Made by a program: the position numbers and the translations under genes
Notes under the pieces: generated by a model
Database searches by the model: none
Seen by the model: the letters and a program-made list of their open reading frames with translations, nothing else
What the model was told of the DNA's origin: nothing
Shown: positions 1 through 9,698 of the stretch, one piece after another
How positions within the stretch are numbered: the first letter of the stretch is position 1
Layout: every line of letters starts with the position of its first letter
From: Candidatus Rokubacteria bacterium 13_1_40CM_69_27
GTDB taxonomy: Bacteria; Methylomirabilota; Methylomirabilia; Rokubacteriales; CSP1-6
DNA: 64,000 nt
Direction of reading: 5' to 3'
Assembly: GCA_001917535.1 (NCBI GenBank)
Contig: MNEF01000101.1
Location: 39,369 to 103,368 of the forward strand

Positions 1-120
1 CATGGGAACGATCTCCACCTCGGCGCTCAGGCGACGGAGCCCCTCGGCGACGGCCGCGGCCTGGGCCAGCGCCAGCGGGCTCGAGCGCGTGCCCAGCCGG
101 ATCACGACGTGAGGCTTCAT
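1..120 (-). CDS. hemC: Porphobilinogen deaminase (hydroxymethylbilane synthase), N-terminal fragment cut by window edge
   Basis: Reverse-strand translation MKPHVVIRLGTRSSPLALAQAAAVAEGLRRLSAEVEIVPM matches the HemC N-terminus (IRLGTRxSPLALAQA); adjacent to hemA. Confidence 0.85.
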   Translation of the reverse strand, partial: MKPHVVIRLGTRSSPLALAQAAAVAEGLRRLSAEVEIVPM

Positions 121-129
121 CGGCTCGCC

Positions 130-1431
130 TCAGTCGCCGGGGCTGCCCCGGTCCGTCTTGCGGCTCGCACTGCCCAGTCCGAACAGCTCGTGGACCAGCT
201 CCCTCCACGAGCGTCCGGCGCCGGCCCGCGAGGACTCGCGCAGCTTCGTGATGGGGGCGTGCAGGATCTTGTTGACGATCGCGGTGGACACGGCCTCGAT
301 CGCCTCGCGAACTTCCGGTGAGACATTGGGCCGGCGCGCCAGCGCCTTGCGGACCTCCCCGACCCGGATCGCCTCCAGGCGCTCGCGGAGGGAGACGATC
401 GTGGGAATGATCTCCACGTCCGTGAGCCGGGCCAGGAACTTGGCCACCTCCCGCTCGATGAGGGTCTCCGCTCGGTGGGCCTCGCGAGCGCGCTCGCGCA
501 GGTTGGAGTCGACCACCTGTTTGAGGTCGTCGATGTCGTAGCAGTACACGTTGTCCAGCCCGCCCACGCTCGGCTCGACGTCACGCGGTACCGCGATGTC
601 GATGAAGAACAGCGGCCGCGCGCGCCGCCCGTGCATGATCCGCGCGACCGCCTCCCGGGTGACGATCGGCTGGGGGGCGCCGGTGGAGGTGATGACGATG
701 TCCACGGCCGCCAGCGCGGTCGGCAGCTCCTGGAAGGGCACGGCCGTGCCCGCCAGGGCCCGGCCCAGCTCCTGGGCGCGGGCCCACGTTCGGTTCACGA
801 TGTAGATGGGGAACGCGCCCTGCTCCAACAGGTGCCGCGCCGCCAGCTCGCCCATCTTCCCGGCGCCCAGCAGCAGGACCGCTTTGCCGGTGAGGCCCGC
901 AAAGATCTTCTTGGCCAGCTCCACCGCGGCGAAGGAGACGGAGACGGCGTGGCGTCCGATCTCCGTCTCCGTCCGCACCCGCTTGGCCACGGCGAACGCC
1001 TGGGTGAAGAGCAGGTGGAGGGTCGGCCCGACCGTCTCGCACGACTGGGCCAGCGCGAAGGCGTTCTTGACCTGCCCGAGGATCTGGGGCTCGCCGACCA
1101 TCATGGAATCGAGGCTGGAGGCGACGCGAAACGCGTGGCGCACCGCCTCGCCGTCGAGGTGCGCGTACAGGTAGGGTTCAAGGCTGGTCGGATCGACGCC
1201 GCGGTGGCGGCAGAGGTGGCGGAACGCCACCGCCCGCGCCTCACCGGGCACATCGGCCACGCCGTAGACCTCGACGCGGTTGCAGGTGGAGAGAATGAGC
1301 GCCTCGTTCACGAGCCCGGTCGCCTGAACGTCGCGCAGGATCTCGCGGAGCTTGTCCTCCTCCACCGCGAGCTGCTCGCGGACGCCGACCGGCGTGCCAC
1401 GGTGGTTCAGGCCGCTCGCGAATAGCGCCAT
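130..1431 (-). CDS. hemA: Glutamyl-tRNA reductase
   Basis: MALFASGLNHRGTPVGVREQLA...LSTCNRVEVYG...GEPQILGQVKNAF; start ATG at 1431 overlaps the upstream stop. The listed 130..2199 ORF is an over-extension. Confidence 0.93.
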   Translation of the reverse strand: MALFASGLNHRGTPVGVREQLAVEEDKLREILRDVQATGLVNEALILSTCNRVEVYGVADVPGEARAVAFRHLCRHRGVDPTSLEPYLYAHLDGEAVRHAFRVASSLDSMMVGEPQILGQVKNAFALAQSCETVGPTLHLLFTQAFAVAKRVRTETEIGRHAVSVSFAAVELAKKIFAGLTGKAVLLLGAGKMGELAARHLLEQGAFPIYIVNRTWARAQELGRALAGTAVPFQELPTALAAVDIVITSTGAPQPIVTREAVARIMHGRRARPLFFIDIAVPRDVEPSVGGLDNVYCYDIDDLKQVVDSNLRERAREAHRAETLIEREVAKFLARLTDVEIIPTIVSLRERLEAIRVGEVRKALARRPNVSPEVREAIEAVSTAIVNKILHAPITKLRESSRAGAGRSWRELVHELFGLGSASRKTDRGSPGD

Positions 1432-2240
1432 CAGGAGCCGTGCCTGCCCGGCAGGTAGAGTCCCGCCCCCAGCGTCAGCACCAGCGCGACGAATCCGACG
1501 ATGGAGAAGTACGCGGCACGCCGGCCGTGCCATCCGGCGGCGGCCCGCCCGGCCAGAGTCGCCGCGTAGATCCCCCAGGCGACGAACGAGAGCATCGCCA
1601 AGGGGTCGAAGGCGAAGACGCTGCCCCAGGCGGCGGTCGCCCACAAGGCGCCGAGGATGATGCCCGTGGTGAGGAACGGGAAGCCGATGGCGAGCGTGCG
1701 ATACGTGAGGCGGTCGAGGGTCGCGAGCGCCGGCAGCCGGTAATAGAACGCTCCCGGCCGCTTGGCTTTGAGTTGGCGCTCTTGGAGCAGGTACATGAGT
1801 GCGCCGGCGAAGTTGAGGACGAAGGCGGCGATGCCGACGAGCGCCAAAGCGATGTGCACCCACATCCATGCGCTCGACAGCGCGCGGTCCACCTGCCCGA
1901 GCGTGAGGGGCCGGACGGCGGAGGATACGCTCAGCATCAGCACGACGGGCAGCACGAAGGCGTCCAGGACCTTGACGCCGTACTGGCGCTCCACCCACAT
2001 CGTCAGCCCCACCGCCACCCACACCGCGACCGAGACGGCCTCCGCGAGGCTGCCCAGCGGGGGACGGCCCATCTCCACACCGAGCATGATGAGGGCGATG
2101 GTGTGACATACCCACCCCGCGAACGTCGCGACCGAGGCGAGGCGGTGGACCAACTCCTCGCGCTGGACGAGATGGGCCAGAGCTAGCCCGGTGGCGCACA
2201 CATACGCAATGACGGCGAGCGTGAACACGGGCGGTATCAC
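1431..2240 (-). CDS. CcsA/HemX-family cytochrome c assembly-like membrane protein
   Basis: Multi-TM protein with CcsA-like WxxHI/WxSVFAFDPL motifs, directly upstream of hemA (hemX-hemA arrangement); GTG start. Confidence 0.8.
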   Translation of the reverse strand: MIPPVFTLAVIAYVCATGLALAHLVQREELVHRLASVATFAGWVCHTIALIMLGVEMGRPPLGSLAEAVSVAVWVAVGLTMWVERQYGVKVLDAFVLPVVLMLSVSSAVRPLTLGQVDRALSSAWMWVHIALALVGIAAFVLNFAGALMYLLQERQLKAKRPGAFYYRLPALATLDRLTYRTLAIGFPFLTTGIILGALWATAAWGSVFAFDPLAMLSFVAWGIYAATLAGRAAAGWHGRRAAYFSIVGFVALVLTLGAGLYLPGRHGS

Positions 2241-2323
2241 GTCAGATTTCCCCGGAGTTTACCATATTTCCGATGCGTATCTGCGAGAGCCGATCCCCGG
2301 TAGGCCGAGCGCGAGAGATCAGC

Positions 2324-3226
2324 TCAGGAGCCGGGGCGGCTCCCCCGCTCGAGGTCGATGAGGGTCGGGACGGCGCGCCAGTACCCGGCGCGATGCGCCA
2401 CCAGGTCGAGATGGGGAGAGCCCCAGTCCTCGACCAGTGCCGACCCTGCGTTCCAGCGGACGCGTCGATCGAGCTCTTTCAGGTAGCCGTGGCAGTTCCG
2501 GCACGCGCCGATCAGGTAGCCTTCTTCCCGCTCTTCGGCCTGGAACTTGACGATGTCCTTCGAGTCGACGCTGCCGCAGTGGGGACACTTGAGCCGGGGA
2601 AAGATCCAGGCCCCGCCGCAGAGGTGACAGGCCAGGCGCCGGCCGCCGCTTTCCAGGATGTCGGTGAAGCCGGCCGGCGCGCCGCAGAACGGACAGACGC
2701 CGAGGTCCCATACGCCGTCGCTGAAGTGCGCGCGGCACCCGGCGAAGTAGTCTTCCAGGATAGGGCGCAGACCGCCGCAGGCGAGAAAGCCGAGGGCTTC
2801 GGACGTGAGCCCGAGGCGCTCGCGGATCGTCACGGATCCGAGCGTGCCCTTTGCCGGTAGGAGTGCCGCCGGCGTCACCTCACCCCGGTCCCAGGCCTGG
2901 GCGAATCGCCGGAGCGCCTCGTCGTCCGTGCCCGCGGCGAAGAGCAGCTCCATCGCAGGAACCAGCAGGTCCTCGAGCGCCTCGGGCTCCACCACCGGAG
3001 AGGTCTCGGCCAGGAGCGGAACGCCACGCCGCCAGCGCTCCCGGCACTCGGCGGCCGTCCAGCCGAGCGGGGCGAGGCGCTCACCCGACCAGCGGCTCCA
3101 GGCCACCAGAATCTCGCGGTACGCCTTCAGCGGCTCACGAAACGTCGGACGCCGCTCGAGCAGGGCCTCCCATTCCTCCAGAAGCGTGGTGTAGGTCACT
3201 GGCCCGTCCACCGTCCTCCATAACAC
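2324..3226 (-). CDS. fdhE: Formate dehydrogenase accessory protein FdhE
   Basis: FdhE-like CPFCGAP / CHLCGGAW / CPHCGSVD / CRNCHGYLK zinc-knuckle motifs; next to formate dehydrogenase genes. Confidence 0.85.
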   Translation of the reverse strand: MLWRTVDGPVTYTTLLEEWEALLERRPTFREPLKAYREILVAWSRWSGERLAPLGWTAAECRERWRRGVPLLAETSPVVEPEALEDLLVPAMELLFAAGTDDEALRRFAQAWDRGEVTPAALLPAKGTLGSVTIRERLGLTSEALGFLACGGLRPILEDYFAGCRAHFSDGVWDLGVCPFCGAPAGFTDILESGGRRLACHLCGGAWIFPRLKCPHCGSVDSKDIVKFQAEEREEGYLIGACRNCHGYLKELDRRVRWNAGSALVEDWGSPHLDLVAHRAGYWRAVPTLIDLERGSRPGS

Positions 3227-3230
3227 GAGA

Positions 3231-3249
3231 GGCCCCGGCGAGCGGGGCC
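3231..3249 (-). terminator. GC hairpin between nrfD-like and fdhE (possible attenuator)
   Basis: GGCCCCG-GCGAG-CGGGGCC, 7-bp stem, 5-nt loop in the 52-bp intergenic gap; no clear U-tract. Confidence 0.35.
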
Positions 3250-3278
3250 CCTCGACCGACGCCGGCGCACGGTCGGAG

Positions 3279-4220
3279 TTAGGACAGCACTCGCTGACCC
3301 GCGACGATGATCACGTACTTGACCAGGAAGCCGCCGACGATCACCAGCGCCGAGACGAGCGCCGTCATGCCGGGGGTCGCCTTCCTGATCACGCCTCCCA
3401 CCTGCAGGAGCAGCGGGATCACCAGTCCCACGACCACGGCGCCCACCCAGAAAAAGATGGCGTCGGAGCCGACGAGGAGCTGGGCGAGCGCCTCGCGGAT
3501 GCCCCGCGACCCGGTGGCCGAGACGCTGACCACGAACAGCGCCAGGAACACCAGCTCCAGGACGAGGGCGATGGCGGTGACCTTCATCAGACGCGACAGC
3601 GAATCCGAGGTCTGGCCGCCGACGAGGCTCAGGACCAGGGCAATGGCGGCGCCACCGGTGGCGGCGCCGACCGCGAGGAACAGCGCGCCCAGCCAGTGAG
3701 CGCTGATGAACAGGGGCCGCGCGGTGGCGCCGAGCAGCACGCCCGGGTAGGCGGCGATGAAGAATCCAAAGACACCGCCGACGATGCCGATGACGAGACG
3801 GGTGGTACCGAGGCGCGGGTTGCCGCGGTCCTCCAGGAACGTCAGGAGGGCGGCCAGGAACGCGCAGGCGCTGAACACCATGAGGGCCCAGGCTCCGGCG
3901 CTCATCGGGGAGAATGGCTTGAGATGGAAAGGCCCGATGTTGATGGCATGCATGCCGATGGCCGTGGTCGGCTTGGACACCATCAGCATGTGCAGGAACC
4001 GGCTCGGGATCCCGAGATCCACGGTCAGGAGGATCGGGCCCGGGAGGATCGCCAGCAGCGCGAGATAGTAGCCGACGCGCGTCAGGTCCCGGTAGCGCTG
4101 GGCGTCGAGGAGGGTGGCCACCGTGGCGATGACGAAGGCGCCGCCGGCGATCCCCCCCAGGAAGAAGTAGAGGTCGATGAGGAACGGCCAGTCGGCGCTC
4201 TTGAGAAGTCCGGGTTCCAT
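3279..4220 (-). CDS. NrfD/polysulfide reductase-like membrane subunit (formate dehydrogenase membrane anchor)
   Basis: MEPGLLKSADWPFLIDLYFFLGGIAGGAFV... multi-TM NrfD-like; start overlaps stop of Fe-S subunit gene. Confidence 0.8.
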   Translation of the reverse strand: MEPGLLKSADWPFLIDLYFFLGGIAGGAFVIATVATLLDAQRYRDLTRVGYYLALLAILPGPILLTVDLGIPSRFLHMLMVSKPTTAIGMHAINIGPFHLKPFSPMSAGAWALMVFSACAFLAALLTFLEDRGNPRLGTTRLVIGIVGGVFGFFIAAYPGVLLGATARPLFISAHWLGALFLAVGAATGGAAIALVLSLVGGQTSDSLSRLMKVTAIALVLELVFLALFVVSVSATGSRGIREALAQLLVGSDAIFFWVGAVVVGLVIPLLLQVGGVIRKATPGMTALVSALVIVGGFLVKYVIIVAGQRVLS

Positions 4221-4993
4221 CAGGCGCTCCCCTTCCCACCCCGGTCGCGGAAGGCGACCACCGCGCCGAGGCCGACCATGAGGGCCGCGCCGATGGACAG
4301 GAGCGAGTCGACCAGGACGTTGCCCTGCGGCAGCTTGGGGTTCTCGGGCAAGCCGTAGAGCGACGGCTTGTCGAGGAGCAGGAAGAAGGCGTTGAGCCCG
4401 CCCACCGGCCCGCTCTGATCCTCGCCGTAGAGCTGCGCCTCCTTGACACCCATCCGCTTGAGATCGTCGACCCGCTTCCTGGCCTGGGCGGCCAGCTCGT
4501 CCCGGAAGCCGAACCGGATCGACTGCGTCGGGCACGCTTTGGCGCAGGCGGGGCCGAGCCCGTTGTGGATGCGGTCGTTGCAGAAGGTGCACTTGGTGGC
4601 GGTGCCGGTGTCCTCGTTGTACGCCACCACGCCGAACGGGCAGGCCGATACGCAGTAGCGGCACCCGTTGCAGATGTCCTGGTTGATGTTGACGGTACCG
4701 TACTCGGTCCGATAGATCGCCCCCGTGGGACAGGCTTCCAGGCACCCGGCCTGGGCGCAGTGCTTGCAGACGTCCGACATCATGTGCCAGGTGAGGGCGC
4801 CCTGACCGTCCGACTGCTCGAAGAAGCGGACGAGCCGGTAGCTCTTGTCCGTGAAGTGGTGGTGATTCTGGTAGGTCCCCGTCCACTCCGGCTCCTCCGG
4901 TGCCAGCTGGTTCCACTGCTTGCAGGCAACCTGACAGGCGCGGCAGCCGATGCAGAGCGAGACGTCCGTGAACATCGCGAGCGTGCGGGCCAT
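4220..4993 (-). CDS. Formate dehydrogenase Fe-S (4x 4Fe-4S) electron transfer subunit
   Basis: MARTLAMFTDVSLCIGCRACQVACKQWN..., CKHCAQAGCLEACP, CNGCRYCVSACPFGV, CTFCNDRI...PACAKACP. Confidence 0.92.
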   Translation of the reverse strand: MARTLAMFTDVSLCIGCRACQVACKQWNQLAPEEPEWTGTYQNHHHFTDKSYRLVRFFEQSDGQGALTWHMMSDVCKHCAQAGCLEACPTGAIYRTEYGTVNINQDICNGCRYCVSACPFGVVAYNEDTGTATKCTFCNDRIHNGLGPACAKACPTQSIRFGFRDELAAQARKRVDDLKRMGVKEAQLYGEDQSGPVGGLNAFFLLLDKPSLYGLPENPKLPQGNVLVDSLLSIGAALMVGLGAVVAFRDRGGKGSA

Positions 4994-4995
4994 GG

Positions 4996-7900
4996 CTACG
5001 CCACCTCCTTCCTGACGTTGCAGAGGAGCGCTTTGGACTCCTGGATGAACGTCGTGGGGTCCCCGAGGTTCGCCACCAGGTCGTTGGTGATGTCGCCCCG
5101 GGCGGACTTCATGACGCCCTGGTAGCCCCAGTGCCACGGGATGCCGACCTGATAGACCTTCTTGCCGTTGATGATGAAGGGCTTGATGCGCTCGGTGACC
5201 AGCGCCCGGACCTTGATCTTGGCGCGGGCGCTCTCCACGGTGATCATGTCGCCGTTCTGAATCTTCAGCTCCCTGGCCATCTCCGGATTGATCTCGGCGA
5301 AATGGCCGAAGAAGAGCTCGGAGAGCCACGGGATGTGGCGGGACATGCCGGCGGCGTGGTGCTCGGTCAGCCGGGAGGTGGTGAGAACGTACGGGTACTT
5401 GTCGGGCCCCCCCAGTCGGTTGAGATCGCCGACATCCCACACCTTGGCCACCGGGTTGTGGTCCACCTTCGACAGGAGATTCTTGGTCGGCGACTCGAAC
5501 GGTTCGTAGTGCTCGGGGAAGGGGCCGTCGAGGATCGAGGCGAAGAACTGCCCGAGACCATGGGGGTTCATGATGAACGCATCGGTGCCGCTGATGCCCT
5601 TGAGCGGGCCCTCCTTGGCCCGTGGCGCGTCGGGCGCCATCGTGGGCCCGAAGTCGGGGACGTCGAGGCCCACCCACTTCTTGTCCTTGGCGTCCCACCA
5701 GATGAGCTTCTTCTTCTCGCTCCAGGGCTTGCCCGAAGGGTCGGCCGAGGCGCGGTTGTAGAGGATGCGCCGGTTGGCCGGCCAGGCGAAGCCCCAGGTG
5801 TGGGCGAGGTAATCGCCCTCCTTGGGCTTCTCGCGGCGGAGGGCCAGGTTCTTGCCTTCCTCGGGATAGATGCCGGTGTAGATCCAGTTCCCGCAGGCGG
5901 TGCTCCCGTCGTCCTTCAGGTGACCGAAGGTCTTGAGGGGCTGCCCGGCCTTGTAGAGGGGCGGGCCGTCCTTCTCCTTGATGTCCTCCGTGGCGTAGCC
6001 GTTGCACTCCTTGAGCACCAGCTCCATGTTGGGCTCTTTCTTCGGGCCCTGGGGCTGGTAGTCCCACACGAGATCGATGACGGGCCGGTCCTTCCTGGCC
6101 TTGGAATCTTTGTAGAAGGCCTTCACGCGATTGCCGAGGTCGACGATGAACGCTGCATCGGAACGCGCTTCGCCGGGCGGCTCCACGGCCCTGACGTGCC
6201 ACTGGGCCATGCGCATGGTGTTGGTGAGGGAGCCATCCTTCTCGGCGGCCGGCGCGCCAGGTACGAAGAAGACTTCGGTCTTGGAGGACTTGGGATCGAT
6301 GCCGGGCTCCTTCCACACGGCCGCGGTGTCGGTCTCGAAGAGGTCCACGACGACCATCCACTCGAGGTTGCGGAGCGCCGTCCGCACCATCTTGGCGTTC
6401 GGGCTGTCCACCGCCGGGTTCTGGCCCATGGAGATGAAGCCCTTCACGGAGCCCTTCAGCATGCCGATGGTGAAGTGCTGGTGCGAGTAAGCGTCGGCCT
6501 TCTCGCGCTTGGGCATGTGGTCGTAGGCGAAGTCGTTCTCCTTGGTGGCGGCCGGGCCCCACCACGCCTTGAGCAGGCTCACGACGAACTTGGGGTTGTT
6601 CACCCAGTAGCCGCCCTTGGGGGTAGTCTTCTCCAGATAATCCTGGAAGGTCGGATGGGCGGCCTGCAACGGCATCGCCGGGTAGCCGGGGAGCATGTGG
6701 TAGAGGGTCCCGAAGTCCGTGGCGCCCTGGACGTTGGAGTGGCCGCGTAGCGCGACCACGCCGCCGCCCGGCCGGCCCACGTTACCGAGCACGAGCTGGA
6801 GCATGCAGAGCGAACGAATCTGCTGGACACCGTTGGTGGACTGGTTGAGCTGCAGGGCGTAAGAAGCGGTGGCCGTCTTGTCCCGCCCCGAGGCCGAGCA
6901 GTAGAGGTCAGCCACCTTGAGGAACAGGTCCTTGGGGATGCCGCACACCTTCTCCACCATCTCGGGTGTGTAGCGGGAGTAGTGGTGGCGCAGACGCTGC
7001 CAGACGGTGTTGGGATCGCGCAGGGTGGGGTCCTTCCTCGGGTAGCCTTCGGCGTCGAGCTGGAACTTCCAGGTCCCCTGGTCGTAGGCCCGCTTCTGCG
7101 CGTCGTAGCCGCTGAAGAGCCCATCCAGGTCGGTGGGGGTCTTGAAGTTCGAATCGATCAGCAGCGGCGCGTTGGTGTAGGCGACGACGTAGTCGTGGAA
7201 GTACTTCCGGGTCTCGATGGCGTAGCGGATGAGCCCGCCGAAGAAGACGATGTTGGTGCCCGAGCGGATGGGCACCCAGATGTCGGCGGTGGCCGAGGTG
7301 CGGGTGAAGCGGGGATCGACGTGGATGATCTTGGCGCCCCGCTCCTTGGCCTTCATCACCCACTTGTAGCTGACCGGGTGGCACTCTGCCCAGTTCGAGG
7401 TGGGCATGATCACGTCAGCGTTGAGGACGTCGATGAGGTTCGTCGTCATCGCGCCCCGGCCGAACGTCGCCCCGAGGGCCGGCACCGTCGCCGAGTGACA
7501 CACACGCGCCGAATTTTCCACGTTCACCAGCCCCATGCCGCGCGCCAGCTTGGCGATGAGATAGTTCTCCTCGTTGTCGAGCACGGAGGAGCCGAGCCAG
7601 GCGATCCCCTCGCAGCGGTTGACCGTGACCTCCTTGTCACCCACCTTGGCCTTCTCGACGAACGTCTCGTCGCGCGACTTCCGGACCCGCTGGGCGATCT
7701 GCTCCATCATCCAGTCCAGCGGCTTCTCCTCCCAGCGGTCGCTCCCCGGCGCGCGATACAGGCACTTCGTGATGCGTCGCTCGTTCATCGACACCTGGTA
7801 GGTGGACGAGCCCTTCGGGCAGAGCGCCCCCTCGGTGTGCGGCGCGTCCGGATCCCCCTCGATGTCGATGATCTTGTTGTCCTTGACGTAGATCAACTGC

Positions 7901-8076
7901 GGGCAGCCCACCGCGCAGTAGGGGCAGACGCCCGGAAAGACCTTGGCTTCCTTGATCCGGATCGAGGTGGCCGCGGCTTCCACCGGGGTCAGATCGATGC
8001 CCTTGGTGGCGACGGCCGCCCCGGCGGCGCCGGCGCCGAATCTCAAAAAGTCGCGTCGCGACAGGCTCATGGCCAC
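4996..8076 (-). CDS. Formate dehydrogenase catalytic (molybdopterin) subunit, TAT signal, Cys-type active site
   Basis: SRRDFLRFGAGAAG TAT motif; CPYCAVGC...CPKG 4Fe-4S; ENSARVCHSATVP, aligned to the FdnG ARVUHGPTV site, has TGC (Cys). Confidence 0.93.
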   Translation of the reverse strand: MAMSLSRRDFLRFGAGAAGAAVATKGIDLTPVEAAATSIRIKEAKVFPGVCPYCAVGCPQLIYVKDNKIIDIEGDPDAPHTEGALCPKGSSTYQVSMNERRITKCLYRAPGSDRWEEKPLDWMMEQIAQRVRKSRDETFVEKAKVGDKEVTVNRCEGIAWLGSSVLDNEENYLIAKLARGMGLVNVENSARVCHSATVPALGATFGRGAMTTNLIDVLNADVIMPTSNWAECHPVSYKWVMKAKERGAKIIHVDPRFTRTSATADIWVPIRSGTNIVFFGGLIRYAIETRKYFHDYVVAYTNAPLLIDSNFKTPTDLDGLFSGYDAQKRAYDQGTWKFQLDAEGYPRKDPTLRDPNTVWQRLRHHYSRYTPEMVEKVCGIPKDLFLKVADLYCSASGRDKTATASYALQLNQSTNGVQQIRSLCMLQLVLGNVGRPGGGVVALRGHSNVQGATDFGTLYHMLPGYPAMPLQAAHPTFQDYLEKTTPKGGYWVNNPKFVVSLLKAWWGPAATKENDFAYDHMPKREKADAYSHQHFTIGMLKGSVKGFISMGQNPAVDSPNAKMVRTALRNLEWMVVVDLFETDTAAVWKEPGIDPKSSKTEVFFVPGAPAAEKDGSLTNTMRMAQWHVRAVEPPGEARSDAAFIVDLGNRVKAFYKDSKARKDRPVIDLVWDYQPQGPKKEPNMELVLKECNGYATEDIKEKDGPPLYKAGQPLKTFGHLKDDGSTACGNWIYTGIYPEEGKNLALRREKPKEGDYLAHTWGFAWPANRRILYNRASADPSGKPWSEKKKLIWWDAKDKKWVGLDVPDFGPTMAPDAPRAKEGPLKGISGTDAFIMNPHGLGQFFASILDGPFPEHYEPFESPTKNLLSKVDHNPVAKVWDVGDLNRLGGPDKYPYVLTTSRLTEHHAAGMSRHIPWLSELFFGHFAEINPEMARELKIQNGDMITVESARAKIKVRALVTERIKPFIINGKKVYQVGIPWHWGYQGVMKSARGDITNDLVANLGDPTTFIQESKALLCNVRKEVA

Positions 8077-8154
8077 ACTCCTCTTGTCGTCTCAAACTCG
8101 GTTCGCGTGGACGGGCCTCGCCTTCGCTGCCGGCGCGGTTGCGGCATCAGTCGG

Positions 8155-8430
8155 TCAGATTTCCGGGCTGGCGATCTCTTCCCAGGCACGACGCACCACG
8201 ACGATCTTGTCGGGGCGATCCCCCGCCGGCTCGATCTTGACGATGTCTCCGGGGTTCAGGGCCTCGAGCCCGGACTTCCCCTCGTCACTCAGAACGACCG
8301 TCTGCTCACTGCAACTCAACTCGGTGCAAGCGTCGGCCGCGCCCCTGACGCGCAGGCGCCCCTTCGCCACGTCCACGTCGACGATCGTGAGGCGGGTCTG
8401 CTGCAGCCGCTCGGTGAGGCTCTGCGTCAT
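8155..8430 (-). CDS. Small hypothetical protein upstream of formate dehydrogenase operon
   Basis: 91-aa ORF on the same strand with a strong promoter upstream (8484-8512). Confidence 0.6.
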   Translation of the reverse strand: MTQSLTERLQQTRLTIVDVDVAKGRLRVRGAADACTELSCSEQTVVLSDEGKSGLEALNPGDIVKIEPAGDRPDKIVVVRRAWEEIASPEI

Positions 8431-8483
8431 CGCGGATCCTCCGAAGGGCGTGAAAAGTAGAGCATTCGACCTAAGTTGGCGGC

Positions 8484-8512
8484 ATCGTAATTTGGTCAGA
8501 CCAGGCTGTCAA
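8484..8512 (-). promoter_or_regulatory. Sigma70-like promoter with embedded TGGTC-N-GACCA operator for the formate dehydrogenase operon
   Basis: Minus strand TTGACA-N17-TACGAT; palindrome TGGTCTGACCA (8493-8503) lies in the spacer. Confidence 0.75.
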
Positions 8513-8552
8513 GCGCACTGCGTCAAGCAATTCACCTGGCTTGTCGTAGGCT

Positions 8553-8909
8553 TCACAAGGATCTGCCGGTTCCGGAGCCGCCCTCCGTCGAGCAGGCTGG
8601 GGGGACGTCCGGCGCGCGATCCTGGACCACGTAGAGCGCCAGGCGAGCATCCAGGAGTTGGCGCGCCTCTTCGATCCGGCCGGTCTCGGCCGACTCGATG
8701 ATCCGGGCATAGGTGGTGCGATCCACCAGGGGACCGTTGACGAGCGGATTGTAGAGCCGACTGAGCTCGAGGAGGATGGGCTTCAGCCGCTCGAGATCGC
8801 CGAGGTTCGCCTCCGCTCGCTGGAAGAGATCGAGCCCGGTGTCCTGCCGCTTCATCCGGCGCCAGTGCTTGCGCGCCTCCACCTCCTCCGGCGTCGGCTG
8901 TTCAGCCAT
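8553..8909 (-). CDS. Hypothetical protein overlapping the fdhD 3' end
   Basis: 118-aa ORF, MAEQPTPEEVEARKHWRRMKRQDTG...; 4-codon-scale overlap with fdhD suggests translational coupling. Confidence 0.65.
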   Translation of the reverse strand: MAEQPTPEEVEARKHWRRMKRQDTGLDLFQRAEANLGDLERLKPILLELSRLYNPLVNGPLVDRTTYARIIESAETGRIEEARQLLDARLALYVVQDRAPDVPPACSTEGGSGTGRSL

Positions 8910-9675
8910 GGGACACGCCCGCTGGCTCAGAGAGCAGGAGGCCGTCGCCGGCGTAGAGGTTGAGACTGTCCGAGCGCACGTACCCGCAGACCGTGATGTT
9001 GAGCTGCTCGGCCAGAGCCACCGCCATCTCCGTCGGCGACGTCCGCGACGCGACGATCGGCACGCCCATCCGCGCGGCCTTGAGGAGCATTTCGGACGAC
9101 ACGCGCCCCGTCGACAGGAGGATCCGGTCCGGCGTGGGGATCCCGCGCAGCAGCGCTTCGCCCTTTACCTTGTCGACCGCGTTGTGACGCCCGACGTCCT
9201 CGGCGACGATCAGCAACTGCTCGCCATCGGTGAGGGCGGCGCCGTGGATGCCGCGGGAAGTCTTGTAATGGACGGCGGCCGCGAAGAGATCTTTCATCCG
9301 GGCGCTGAGCACCTCCGGACGCACCTTGAGAGACGAGGCCAGGCGCGGGAACAGACGGTGATCGATCCTGAAGGTGATCCCGCCGCCGCAGCCGGAGGTG
9401 AGAATCCGCTCCGAGGGCAGGGTGACCGGATGGGTCAGCGTCACGTCCGCGCGACCGTCGACCGCCGACACTTCCAGGCGGGCGATCTCCTCGGGGCTCG
9501 CGACGACTGTCTCCATCCACAGGTAGCCGACGATCAGCGCCTCCATCTTCATCGGCGAGCACAGCAGCGTGAGGAAGCGCTCGCCGTTGACGTACATGGT
9601 GAGCGGCTGCTCCCGTACGACCTCGCCGGTGACCTCCTCGGCCCGGTCACCGCGCACCTTGAAGTACGTTCGCAT
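8902..9675 (-). CDS. fdhD: Formate dehydrogenase accessory sulfurtransferase FdhD
   Basis: FdhD motifs: LTSGCGGG, AAVHYKTSRGIHGAAL, EDVGRHNAVDKVKGEAL, STGRVSSEMLLKAARMGVPIVASRTSPT. Confidence 0.92.
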   Translation of the reverse strand: MRTYFKVRGDRAEEVTGEVVREQPLTMYVNGERFLTLLCSPMKMEALIVGYLWMETVVASPEEIARLEVSAVDGRADVTLTHPVTLPSERILTSGCGGGITFRIDHRLFPRLASSLKVRPEVLSARMKDLFAAAVHYKTSRGIHGAALTDGEQLLIVAEDVGRHNAVDKVKGEALLRGIPTPDRILLSTGRVSSEMLLKAARMGVPIVASRTSPTEMAVALAEQLNITVCGYVRSDSLNLYAGDGLLLSEPAGVSHG

Positions 9676-9698
9676 GATCGCCCTGATTGTAGCAGGGG

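Noticed and set aside
130-2199. 689-aa ORF as a single fused gene
   Set aside because: N-terminal half is an out-of-frame translation of the ccsA-like gene; hemA starts at 1431.
4996-8076. Sec codon expected in formate dehydrogenase
   Set aside because: The ORF is uninterrupted and the active-site codon gives Cys (ARVCHSATVP).
8155-8157. Possible Sec readthrough of the TGA ending the 91-aa gene
   Set aside because: Downstream 19 codons (PTDAATAPAAKARPVHANRV) look like Ala/Pro low-complexity with no convincing SECIS-like hairpin.
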